64,000 bases of DNA from contig NC_081406.1 in NCBI RefSeq assembly GCF_030272615.1, positions 217,630,997-217,694,996 on the forward strand, in the 5' to 3' direction. Made by a program: the position numbers and the translations under genes. The notes below the pieces were generated by a model. That model had not been told where the DNA came from, made no database searches, and saw nothing but the letters and a program-made list of their open reading frames with translations. This DNA comes from Cryptomeria japonica (lineage: Eukaryota > Streptophyta > Pinopsida > Cupressales > Cupressaceae). Below, piece by piece: positions 24,291 through 34,769 of the stretch (position 1 is its first letter; the number at the start of each line of letters is the position of its first letter).

Positions 24291-24561
24291 AAGCTACTGG
24301 AGCAGAGAATATTTAGGTGAAGAATTTCTTCAGGTGGATGGTGTTGATCGGTTCATGGAGTTGTTCTCCTTCCGATGTTGAGAGTTGATAGGCACCAGAG
24401 CCAAACACTATAGTAACAATGTAGGGACCCAACTAGTTGGGTTCAAACTTCCCTTTGTTGTCTTGAAATTGTTGATTCTTAGGATTTTCTCTCAGAACAA
24501 GGTCACCATCCTGAAAGTCTCATTGTTGAACCTTTTTGTTATAACCTCTAGACATTCTCTT

Positions 24562-25474
24562 TTAATATTCTCTTAGATGATCAAATGCCACTTGTCGATG
24601 TTCATCCAACAATTTGAGTTCTTGCAATCTAGCTATTCTATAGTCTTCATCAGTAACAAGACCTTGTAAAGAAACTCTTAGAGATGGTATTTCCACTTTA
24701 ATAGGTAATACTGTTTCAGACCCATACACCAAAGAAAAAGGTTTTCTGATACTTGTTCTAAAAGCCCACAGGGAAGGATTGAGCTGTAGATGCCAATCAT
24801 TTCCAGATTTATTGACTGTTCTATGTAAGATAGTCAATAGATTCTTGTTAGATGCTTCGGCTTGTCCATTACCTTGAGGATAGTACATAGATGACCAATG
24901 TTGTTTTATTTTGAATTTTTCATAGAGTTCATTTAGATCTTTTTTCTTGAATTGTCCTCCATTGTCAGTTATAATGGATGAAAGTATACCATACCTGCAG
25001 ATGATGTAATTAAGAATGAACAGGGCTACTTGTTTACCGATTGCTTTGATGAGCGGAACCGCTTCTACCCACTTAGTAAAGTACTCAGTGGTAGTTATAA
25101 TAAACTTGTGTCTGTTAGATGATGCAGGATATATTTGGCCAATTAGATCAAACGCCCACTATTGAAAGGGCCAGTGTGTAACAAAGGGTATGAGATCCCT
25201 TGCTGGAGCGTGTATAAGGTACCCATGTAGCTAACATTTTTTATAGGTTTTAGCAAATTTATAGCTTCTTTCTCCATGTCTGGCTAGTAGTAGCCATCCC
25301 TTAGTAGTTTTTGTGCTAAAGTTAGACCATTTGAATGGGATCCACAAACACCTTCATGGACTTTGGATAATGCACATTAAGACTCCTCTATTTCTAGATA
25401 TCTAAGAAAAGTACTATCTAAACCTTGCCTAAATAGTTCGTTAGCAATGATGATGTACTGTGACGCATTTCGAA
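24562..25474 (-). pseudogene. E: gypsy integrase remains
   Basis: Upstream (about 25260-25390) a H2C2 zinc-binding block can be read with one stop: VHEGVCGSHSNG, LRDGYY-stop-PDMEKEA. The core is broken by frameshifts. The final open stretch, 24562-24888, reads YYPQGNGQAEASNKNLLTIL, then NDWHLQLNPSLWAFRTSI and PFSLVYGSETVLPIK, the C-terminal part of a Ty3-gypsy integrase core and its tail. The HEGVCGSH wording suggests the Tat lineage. Confidence 0.85.
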
Positions 25475-25730
25475 TTAGGTTTCTTTTTTCATTTCAGGAA
25501 AGATTAGCAGGGACAACTTGGTCATGCAGGTAAGAGTAAATGTGGCTATAGCGAGATGAGTCATTTCCAATAATAGAACATACCATTTGGGACTCAGGAG
25601 AATCATAGGCAGGATAATGTAACTCTTCCACCAGGAATTCAAAGTGGAAATTGGATTCCTGTAGCTGTGGTATAGACGCCAAGGTGGCCATTGCATCCGC
25701 TGCTCTATCTACTATCCTGTATCTATATCT
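25475..25730 (-). pseudogene. E: last part of RNase H, fused to the LTR
   Basis: Open stretch with RAADAMATLASIPQLQES, matching the end of gypsy RNase H (NRxADALATLAS). The codons before it (MYSRYRYR) are LTR sequence, so the break is at about 25715-25730. The catalytic residues lie upstream in the missing part. Confidence 0.75.
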
Positions 25731-26850
25731 AGAATACACAACACTTCAATTAAATCATTAGATGCATGGTTAGTAAATCAATAATCAATGAATAATAAAC
25801 CATTACAAAGCGACCTATTGCCTTCTAGTAGATGCGAGTTTAGATTGCTCTCAGATTGCTAAGCTATCCAGTGACTAGACAATACTTAAATGAAGGATTT
25901 TTAAATCTATATGAGCATGAATATGAGCTAAATGGATGCAAGATTTAAGATAGATATGCAAGATTAATCTAACATGATTTAAGCAATATATGAATATTTA
26001 AGCTAAATGATTTAAGAAATATGAAATAACTAATATGCAATATCTCAATGCAAATTCTCAATGAACCTAGAGTAAAAACAACATAATAACAATATATTCT
26101 CCAAGATTTTTGAATGAGAGATGAGAGCCTGAATTTATAGAAAATTCAGAAAGAAACCAACAACTGAGATCAAATGATGATGAGCGGTCAAGATTTTCCA
26201 AGAGGAAGCACAATCCAGGTGAATTGATGTGATTGGATGCTTTTCTCAGTTTTAAAGGAAATTGAACTAAAATTAAGATAAAATCAGAAAAAAAAATGAT
26301 TTATTCTCTATTTCATTCAATTTTAATATTTAATTATTTTAATTGCTTTCTTTGAGATTATTTATCAATTTTTAATTTTTTTTTCAAGATTATCTCAAAT
26401 TGATTTCTTTTCTCAAATTTTTAATTCTTTTTTGGTCAATTAATTCCTTTTTTTATTTGTTTCCTTTTTTGAAGATTTGTGCTCATAATTTCCAATTCCT
26501 CTTTCTTGATTTGTTTCCTTTTTTGAAGATTTGTGGCAATTTATTTTTTATTTTTCAAATTAACTCTTCTTTTTGATGATTTAATGGAAAATTGATTTAT
26601 TTAATTAAATATAAAAAAGATATTTAATTAAAATAATTAAGATAATTGTTTAAAATGATTTATTTGGAATAATCAATTAATTAAATAAATATTTAATTAA
26701 TATTAAGTGAATAATTTTTCCATATGACATTTGATTATTAAAGAATTAATTATGTGCTCAAGATTTATTTAATTGCCTTTGGTTAGGACCTTGGTGATGA
26801 AATTGAGATTAGGGGCTCATGGTTTAGATGACCATTTTTAGGGTATTACA
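25720..26850 (-). repeat. 5' LTR of E, missing its inner end
   Basis: Matches 20655-21780 but stops where RNase H sequence begins, so the U5 end and primer site were lost in the same deletion. Outer end TATTACA at 26850. Confidence 0.85.
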
Positions 26851-27026
26851 GAAAGATCCAAACCAATTCCACAAACCAAAGCATACTGGATCATACCAGA
26901 TCAATATCATAAATCAACTACTCTACCAGAACCAACCAAAAACCGGTCAACAACCAAAGCAACCGGTGTTGCCATCAATGAAAAAACATCAATGCAACAC
27001 ATAATCAATTCCTCCAAATGCCAACA
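26851..27026 (-). repeat. 5' LTR of C, outer part after E
   Basis: Resumes GAAAGATCCAAACCAATTCC as at 14651-14670 and ends GCCAACA at 27026. Confidence 0.9.
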
Positions 27027-27420
27027 CTCATATCTCACCCGGTAACCATCAAGTTTAAAAAATTTAACAGTAGTGTCACCTTCATTTAGAGTCTCCAATT
27101 TATTCCATATAGCCTTCGCAGTTGATTTATCAAATAGTCCCATAATTTGTTGATCAGAAAGTGCACACAAAACGGCTTCTCTAGCTCTACAAACATTTTC
27201 AATGTCCTTATCCAAGCCTACCAGAGGAGGATTTCTAGATGTCAGATTATGAGGTGTCTAGCCATTCTCAGTGATCTTTGAAATCTCCTTGCCAAGACAT
27301 CTCAGATGACTTTCCATCTGAATCTTCCATACTTTGTAATTTGTTCCATCAACCCTAGGAATTTCTCTTTGAAAAACCGCAACAGATGAACTTGATGAAC
27401 TTGCACTATTAGACGCTATA
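27027..27420 (-). pseudogene. D: gag N-terminus
   Basis: The expected start codon reads ATA at about 27420. Gag can be followed as IPRVDGTNYKVWKIQMESHL, LGKEISKITENG, then a stop, then GLDKDIENVCRAREAVLCAL, DQQIMGLFDKSTAKAIWNKL and DGYRVRYE, where C interrupts. Continues at 13629. Confidence 0.85.
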
Positions 27421-27461
27421 GGATCTTCCTCAAGTGGTTAAGCTTCTTCAAAAAGGACCAA

Positions 27462-27473
27462 GCTCTGATACCA
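27462..27473 (-). other. Primer binding site of D
   Basis: Minus-strand TGGTATCAGAGC, perfect initiator tRNA-Met type, two bases from the LTR. Confidence 0.9.
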
Positions 27474-27475
27474 AT

Positions 27476-28713
27476 TGTTAGACAACTCAGATAACCAAAG
27501 GACAACTAAGAGGGGGGAGGGGTCAATCAATTGTCAACAAATTATAGAACTTTAAGCATTAAAACCTTATTACTAGAATACACAAACCAAATACCAGAAT
27601 AGAAGATATAATATTTAAGTAAAAATATAAACCACAAAACATTTACCAACTGTCCACAAAAGATAACACCAAGATTTGTATGCGAAAAACCCGGTAAAGT
27701 AAAAAACCATGGTGGGAAGCCTACCCACAATTAGATAATACTTATGCAGTAAGTATGTGATTACAATAGGAGGGTCCTACACATGCAAGAAGGCCAACAA
27801 CCTAGAGTGTACTGCTCATCACAAAAGGAGCCTCACTAACTATAAAATAAATCTAGACTACAATCTGGAAGAAGAATGAACTGCAAGAATAGCATCTCCT
27901 ATGCCTGAGTACTGTTTCAGTTAAGCTCAGTACCAGAGGTCTTAAACCTCTTTCACCAACCCAATTTGATCACCTATGATCGACCAAAAACCTCTGCATA
28001 TGATTACAACTTTATTCATACGCAGATTAATCCCATAATCCCATTAAAATATCCATGATCTACAAAGAGATCTTACATCACATTTATACCAACCTGAGAC
28101 CTAAATAATTAGGTTTGCCACCTAATAGATAATAAAATACATTCATAACTTAAACCCACAATCTAATGATCAAACAAGTCAGCCTGAGACCAAAAGAACA
28201 TAATCCAATTAATAAACCCAACCGGTAATGCATTGAGATCATCCACCAACACTTTACATAAACCAGTCCATAACCTAGCAAAATAAGATAGCATAAGGTC
28301 CGAACCCAAATCCAACACCACCGATCAACATGAACACGAACAAGATAACCACCAGCATCCCAAAATCCATCTAGAAGTCGTGCCAACACCACTTATCACA
28401 TGCATCAAAATGTCTTCAATAAAGATTTGTCAGTAGAACCCTTACCGATGACCAAAAGGTTTATTAGAACAAATGAAAGCTTCTTAGTCATCAAATCTTG
28501 AACCAACTGATCGTGATACCCATCTAAATAGCATGAATGACAGATCTAAACCAAATCCAAAACCCAAAGCATACCAAATCAATATCATAAATCAACCACT
28601 CTACCAGAACCTACCAGAAGCCGGTAAACAACCAAAACAGTCGATGTTGCCATCAATGACAAAACATCAATCCAACACAAAATCAATTCCTCCAATTCCT
28701 CCAATTGCCAAGA
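27476..28713 (-). repeat. 5' LTR of D
   Basis: TGTTAGAC at 27476 to TGCCAAGA at about 28713 (relatives end TGCCAACA). Near the end TCCAATTCC is duplicated (28686-28703). Confidence 0.85.
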
Positions 28714-28975
28714 GCTCTTTGATAGCCTACAATGGTCAAAAATATTTTGAAACATCAAAGTTGCTTAAAATCCATGGAAAAATACTTCCACACATCTATA
28801 GTGCTAAGATAAATCCAGCACCAATCAAAGAGGCAACAAAAGATGTTCTTTTAAGATCTCCCCCTCAGACATAGTGGTCTAAGTTAATTACTTGAAGAAG
28901 GATTTGCACCCACAGAAGGTGTGGATCCATCCATAGTCTTTTCTTCAGCCTCAATATATAATTTATTCACCCATT
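28714..28975 (-). pseudogene. Orphan C-terminal ORF tail with a purine tract
   Basis: On the minus strand the sequence after I's LTR reads WVNKLYIEAEEKTMDGSTP and SVGANPSSSN, then a stop near 28880, then TGAGGGGGAGATC (about 28853-28865), a purine tract of the type seen after the last ORF of the copia elements. It looks like the end of another element's last gene. It does not match RNase H, which J would need here. I cannot name the protein. Confidence 0.45.
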
Positions 28976-29887
28976 TGTTAGAATCAGAGATCACTGAGAG
29001 AGGGGGGGTGAATCAGTGATCTATGGGAAATTGAAACTAAAAAATTACTCTTTATCGATCAGTTAACATTACATAACAGATAAGAACATAAACATGCAAC
29101 AATAAATACACAACACCAAAATTTTTACGTGGAAATCTGGAAAGGGAAAAGCCATGGTGGGGTTGTAACCCACAATAATCATATACTATATCCATGAGTA
29201 TGTACATAAATATTGCATAATAGATGGGAATGCACTTGCATTCAGGCTCACTGCTTGGGTCTCACTACTCAATTATAATGTCCCGAAAGGCTACAACCCT
29301 TAGGGAAGTCTCACTAACTTACAATTTGTTTACAATGTGTAAATACAATGAAATTAACTCTTAATCAGCATCTAACTATGCAAAGATGAGTTTTGGTTGG
29401 GCTCTGAATCTCTGACTATCTCTTCTCTACTAAATATTTTGTCTCTGTCTAAGTCAGCTACCAGTTGGTCTGAAAGCAAAATGCACACATGAAACTGCAC
29501 TTAGTCATACCAAAATGGATCACCACGTCTCTAACATATCAAAAATCAATTGCCAAAATGATTTTATATATCCGGTCCTACCACAAAAATAGTCTCCTTC
29601 AAGTCGGCTTCAATAAGTGTAACATGTAGATCAAGCCAGCTTCAATCTCACACAAAACATAGCACTGGACAAAAATATTGTAAGCACATGCTTCCTAAAG
29701 GTATTCCATATCATTGATATCACAAAAACAATCACCAAAAACACCATAATCACTGGAGATCATTCTGGATCAAAACATTACTGAAATACCCTGTTTACCC
29801 TATTTTACCGGTTAACTGACAATCCTAAACAAATAATCAACCACCAGAAGTCTCCTAAAATCACTGGATGAGTGTCAATTGCCAACA
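28976..29887 (-). repeat. 3' LTR of I
   Basis: TGTTAGAATCAGAGATCACTGAG at the left, TTGCCAACA at 29887. Pairs with 37295-38285; it lacks about 85 bases present there at 38140-38220. Confidence 0.9.
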
Positions 29888-30129
29888 ATCTCCCCCTTTG
29901 GCATTGATGGCAACACCTTCGAAAGATGGCTAAGTGTTGAAACCTGTACAATCAGATGAAATAATAAAAGAATTCTAAGGCTCCCCCTTAGATCAACAAT
30001 CCATGAATCTGCAATACATCAGACTGTACACTCCATACATACAATCAATCTGTACACTATATAATTTCACCTCATCTCTCCCCTTTTGACAGTAATGCCA
30101 AAGATAGGGCGTGCATCAAAATTTCATGT
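29888..30129 (-). promoter_or_regulatory. Polypurine tracts of I
   Basis: Minus-strand purine runs at 29888-29900 (LTR-adjacent), about 29982-29990 and 30078-30086. Confidence 0.65.
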
Positions 30130-33100
30130 ACATATATACAAATTCACCAGAGGATTAAATCTATACATGCTTCAATATATCCTCATATGCCATCTTCAGG
30201 AACCCAAGATATGTGTTCCAATGTTCTCACAAATTCTCCAAAAATGAAACAAATCCATTCAAAACATAAGCATGAAATTCTATAGCTGCAATCTCAGTAG
30301 TAGTCTCCTGAGACATGTTCTGAATGTAGTCCATTTTATGATACACTAAGGTGTCTAACCAAGGACCAATTAAGTTCTGGAGTTCACCTGTTCACCTGAT
30401 CATCCTCTCCTTCTTCTTCTCAAAATTCCTAATCTGCTCAGTGATATTCAAAATTTGACCCTCAATACTGTCAGTTAAATTAGCTGTGGGATCATAGGCC
30501 TGAGAAATTTGAGCTAACTACCCTTTATAATTCTCTATCTTCTTGTCTATCATAGTGGTAAAATTGGTCAAAATTAGATAAGACTTGTAAATTTAACCAC
30601 CTTCCACTAAGGCCTCATCAATCAATTTTAACTCTTTATCTAGTTGTGCCTTATCATTACTAACTATTTACAAAAATGTTTGAACTTTATCATCCTTAAA
30701 CTTCTCCATATCTTTCCGAGGTGATGCTTTAGATAAAGAATCAAATTGGGTGATATATAATCAATTAAATTCTGAACCTTACTGGATGAACTGATGCTTG
30801 CATCAAGTTGTAGATCCGGTACCACCCGTTCCAAAACTTTAATAGATTTTTCAATGAGTTTCTTCTCTTCGGATTTCAACTGTGCTAACTCTTGATTGGC
30901 TTGCACCTAAATAGCAACAACAACTATCATTCTCTCTACCAGAGACATTTTATTGAATGGTTTATCAAAATTGATATTGAACTGTGGAAAACTCCTTAGG
31001 CTTTAAGTTTTTGCTGTGTCGATTGCCACAAGTACCAGAGTCTCCATTCCCTTACCCTTATCCTTATCCAGCTCATCCTATTTCACCTCTTCTTTATTCT
31101 TTGCCTCAACAAGTTTAGATTTCACTTCTTTAGGTGCTTCCTATGCACCAGTCTCACCTCTTGTTGCACCATCCTCTTCCTTTGTTGGTATATCATTTTA
31201 TTTGTAGACTCACCTTTAATAGAATCCAAAACTTGTTGTTCACCAACATCTTGAGTATCCTCTTCTTTATTTACATTATTTTCCAGAAGATTTTCTGACT
31301 GAGTGGCATTTTTTTTAGAGAGAGTGTCTACAAGTTGATTCTCAGTAAGAAACTTTTTCTAGATTGCACTAGAAATCTTCTAGTTCTTCAGGTTTTCAAC
31401 TTAGCCAACCATTCGACTATTGACCCTGTGCTTACTTCTGAATTCCTTTTTATTTGTTAACAAAAATAATCTATCAATTTCTTCTATAGTGATATTGGTG
31501 CACTGAGTAACTAGTTCACTCTCCTTTATTTCTCTATCCTTTTGGCTAGTAGATTTTCTCCTAGCATCAATTAGGTTGTACAAATATTTGGGAAGATATT
31601 TTTCTCACTCAATTAATTTTTTACTAAATACATCCATGTACAAAATTACAACTTCCTCAATCTGCCTCTGATACTTATCATCCATATTTACATAATATAT
31701 AGGGATATTCTACAAATTTCCATCTTTAATAATTTGATCAATCAATTATTGAGTAGATAAAAGAGGGACAATATGATACTCTGTTTTAGAAAATTTCATC
31801 TTACCAGATTCTATAGCCTCATGTAGATTTGATTTCGTCTTTTTTCCTTTCTTAGGATTTCCTACTAGTACAAGATTAGATCTTGCCTTCTTCTTTGGCT
31901 CCTCCTTCTCACCACAGGATTGGGGTTTCTAGATTACTCTACGAAATTCACCTTTCTTCGATGCCTTGTGAATATCTGAATCAGATTTAGTCTTTGATTG
32001 CACCAGAGAAACAACTACATACTATCTTTGTATCTTCTACTTCTTCCTCAGAACACCTTTCCCCTTTACAAATACATCGGATGGCTCATCTTCAATAGGA
32101 GGTGTCTTCACCAGAGCGGGAGAAGGTCATGTTACCTTTATTTTAAAGGGAGCAGGTGTAGGATTTTGTTTCTTTTCTTTTTCAACTGCATCGCTTTCTA
32201 CCCTAGCAGCCTTGACCTTTTCCCAAGAATGGCCTTCCTCAACAAGAATATCTTCTACAATCTCTGCCACCTACATCGTCATCGTTGGTTCGGAGAACTT
32301 GGAGTGCAACTCCATTTATTTCTCTTTGCATGTTCCAAACCTCTACTCCTTGGTGTCTTCTAGAGAATTTATCAAGTGTTGCACATATGAATCCAAGCTA
32401 GTCTCATCAACCTCATACCCCATTGTCATTATCCATACTGTATGGGGTTGAACTTCTTCCATCGGGCATTCATCCTTGTTCACCATAAAGAAGATTGTCC
32501 CCTCATATTTATTGACAATTTCTTTGGGGATCCTCACTCTTTGCTTCATTTTTTCCTAAATTTTTTTAAAGAAAGCCCACAATGCAACATTTTGATTGTC
32601 CTAGTTCCCAAGACTATCAAGTCCTTTCTTTATTTGTTGTGCAATCAGTATGTCATAAGCCCATTGTACCCTGTTGGTTCTAGGGATTTGGTTAATGAAA
32701 TAGAGGGCCAAATAGATAATCAAAGATCCAAATTTGAAAACATGCTTCTTATCTTGTTTAATCTTCATTAAATTTATCAACAATTCCTCCAATAACACAG
32801 TGTACAGGTCATAATGACCATCTTCCTTGACCATTTTTTAAGTTGCATGGATAGTCATGTCAGATACCGAATTCAATCTGTTAGACTCATACACATTATA
32901 ACCAATCACCATTGCAGAAAATTTAATATCATCCTCTTTCATTGTGTTGATCTTCACCGATCGCCCATCAAACTCTGCACCGGTTATTTTGTTCATGATA
33001 GGGTTTGTGACCTTCCGCAACTCTTTCTTCTCATTGGTTTGATTCAAAAAAGTAACTACCTTAATTGCATCAATAGTAATCTTGTAAGGTTGGTCTAGCC

Positions 33101-33650
33101 ACATGAATTCAACATGGATCTTGCTTAGCACATATATTACCCACCCTCATCAAAAGTTTCAAAGTTCACAAATTGGGTGAAACCCTTTTTCTTCAGTTCT
33201 ACAAATTTTGGCTTAGGATTGCCAATATCATCCATGATTCTGTCAGTATATAGGTTGAAGATGTCTTTCGAGCCAGTTTCTTCAATTTTGTAGTAAATAT
33301 AAGCTCGAACATCATCAACATGCAAGACTACATGCGAAACGAAGGAAAATGCTCCAACTAGGTCATCTTCCATGGACTTGCAAGGGTGTTTCTTAAATGC
33401 AGGATTAGAAATAACAAAGCCAATATCGTCCTTAGCCTCAATCACTAGTGGATTCGAAATGGAAGATGCAGATGCCATTTTAAAATCTGAGTAAATCAAA
33501 CTCTGAAAAATGCCCTTCGAGAAATACCTTAACCAAGTGTTGGATGCCCTGGATCGCTTAGGATTGCCAATATCATCCTTAACCTCAACCACCAGTGGAT
33601 TAGAAATGGAAGATGTAGATGCCATTTTAAAATCTAAGTAAATCAGACTC
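30130..33650 (-). pseudogene. I: additional ORF (aORF) of unknown function, degenerate
   Basis: About 1,100 codons with stops and frameshifts. N-terminal part: MASxSSISNPLV start (see the duplication at 33422-33703), HVDDVRAYIYYKIEE, HVEFMWLDQPYKITIDAIK, VKEDGHYDLYTVLLEELL, KIKQDKKHVFKFGSLIIYL and QPHTVWIMTMGYEVDE (about 32410). The middle (31200-32330) is rich in Lys, Glu, Pro and Ser and looks disordered. The C-terminal part is mostly helical (ANQELAQLKSEEKKLIEKS near 30880) and ends near 30140 with MAYEDILKHV. No transmembrane segment, catalytic motif or zinc finger is obvious. It is colinear with the ORF of K at 61180-64000. It could be an env-position gene of Sireviruses, a captured host gene, or a relative of the 'putative plant transposon protein' family; the last is only an impression from its layout. 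Confidence 0.7.
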
Positions 33651-33703
33651 ATAAAAATGCCCTTCAAGAAATACCTTAACCAAGTGTCGGATGCCCTAGA
33701 TCA
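33422..33703 (-). repeat. Tandem duplication of about 136 bp at the aORF start
   Basis: Copies 33422-33557 and 33569-33703 both contain the minus-strand start MAS(A/T)SSISNPLV and its 5' leader. They are in one frame, so the open stretch has two potential starts about 50 codons apart. Confidence 0.8.
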
Positions 33704-34029
33704 CTTCACCAGGTTGCTTTCAGCTCTTTGATCTTCTAGAAAATTTGATTGCCTTGTTCTTCAGATTGAAAATACTATTCACAAGGTGAAGAATGATTCT
33801 TGTAATTTCCTTTCTAGTTTTACAAACCCTAATTTCACATTGAAATAAATGCACCTCAAATATTCAACTAGATGCCCTTTTCCACTACCAGATGCCGAAA
33901 TAAGCCATCTGAGTTTCAGATATCAAATGCCATCTATAATCCATCCACTACAGATCTCATCAAGGGGTACTGCAAGATTTGCATTGATTTGCCTCCCCCT
34001 AAGGCCAAAAATCCCTAGTTACCAGATGA

Positions 34030-34764
34030 AAATTTTGCAATATGACCGGTTTTGTTGCATGCTCTGCAAACAACATTATTCTTCATAGGTCTGAAGTTCA
34101 TTTGGTTTTGTCTTGTCTTGCACTAATTAGAGATATTTCCAAATATTCCACAGGCATAACATCTTTTGTTTTGAAAGTTATTTATTACTTCTCTACACAC
34201 ATTTGACTTGTGTCCAAAATTATTGCATATGAAATAGTGACCGGTAAAGGTAGAAACATTATTCAATTTGTTCATCATATTTTTATTGTTCATCATTCCA
34301 TTATTCATCCTACTTTTGCACTGACTTGCCACATGACCAAATTTGTTGCAAGTAAAACATCTACCATTGAATTTATGAGAATTAGGTTGTCTTACTGGAG
34401 GATTATTGCTCTTCTTCTGATCAGGTTTAACATTTCCTTATCTAGATCCAAAGGATTCACCTTTCTCAAATCATGGGCCTCTCATATCCTTTCCATGTCT
34501 CTTACTTTATAGCATCTCATCAAGTCTTGTTGAACTAGCTTTTAATTTGTCTTCGTATTCATTGGCAGTAGCAAGTTCATCCCTTAAGGTAACAACCTGT
34601 CTTTCAAGTTCTTGACTATTGTTCCTTGATTGTGTCGATTCAAGCTTCAACTGATCATTCTTATAGGTAAGCCTAAAGAATTCATCAACTCTTTCCTTCA
34701 ATGATTGTGCCAGATTCTGTTCATTCTTCCTTCGGTCCTTAATCTCCTTAGTCAGTCTCATCAC
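34030..34764 (-). pseudogene. I: gag C-terminal part with coiled coil and four zinc knuckles
   Basis: The 85-residue stretch 34507-34764 is a coiled coil (QLKLESTQSRNNSQELERQV) ending TRLDEML, followed by the RHGKDMRGP and FEKGESFGS wording typical of Sirevirus gags. Then come four knuckles: CFTCNKFGHVASQC (complete, about 34325-34365), YFICNNFGHKSNVC (first Cys changed), CYACGIFGNISN with a stop (His changed) and CRACNKTGHIAKF (last Cys lost, about 34030-34075). Knuckles bind the genomic RNA during packaging. Confidence 0.8.
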
Positions 34765-34769
34765 AATTG

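Larger units (their letters stand above)
20627..26850 (-). mobile_element. Element E: truncated Tat-like Ty3-gypsy retrotransposon
   Basis: Inserted in the 5' LTR of C with target duplicates GAAAG (20622-20626 and 26851-26855). Two direct repeats about 1.15 kb long bound it; on the minus strand they start TGTAATACCC. Between them only the end of RNase H, an integrase and a long non-coding 3' region remain. Gag, protease, most of RT and the primer site are gone, because the right LTR runs directly into the RNase H end. Confidence 0.85.
13630..27026 (-). mobile_element. Element C: Ty1-copia retrotransposon inserted in D's gag
   Basis: LTRs at 13630-14814 and 19564-27026 (the latter split by E). 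Termini TGTTGGCA...TCTAACA on the minus strand. Target duplicates are CTCAT at 27027-27031 and its diverged partner GCCAT at 13625-13629; the undisturbed gag of C itself reads CTCAT at this place (19119-19123), so two bases changed. D's gag reads ...GYRVRYE before and NLKMEE after, confirming insertion. Without E the element is about 7.2 kb. Confidence 0.9.
1051..28713 (-). mobile_element. Element D: rearranged Ty1-copia retrotransposon, split by G and C
   Basis: Minus-strand copia element. From right to left: 5' LTR 27476-28713, primer site 27462-27473, gag N-terminus 27027-27420, [C inserted], gag C-terminus and protease 12759-13629, [G inserted], protease-integrase linker 4057-4260, integrase 3601-4056, filler and a duplicated linker 3216-3600, RT/RNase H 2449-3215, 3' LTR 1051-2094. 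Order and strand are what one copia element needs, and coding sequence resumes across both insertions. The 3' LTR is cut by a gypsy LTR, so no target-site duplication can be read for D. Confidence 0.75.

Noticed and set aside
31998-32451. Plus-strand ORFs in the aORF region of I
   Set aside because: Antisense shadows of the minus-strand gene that is conserved in K.
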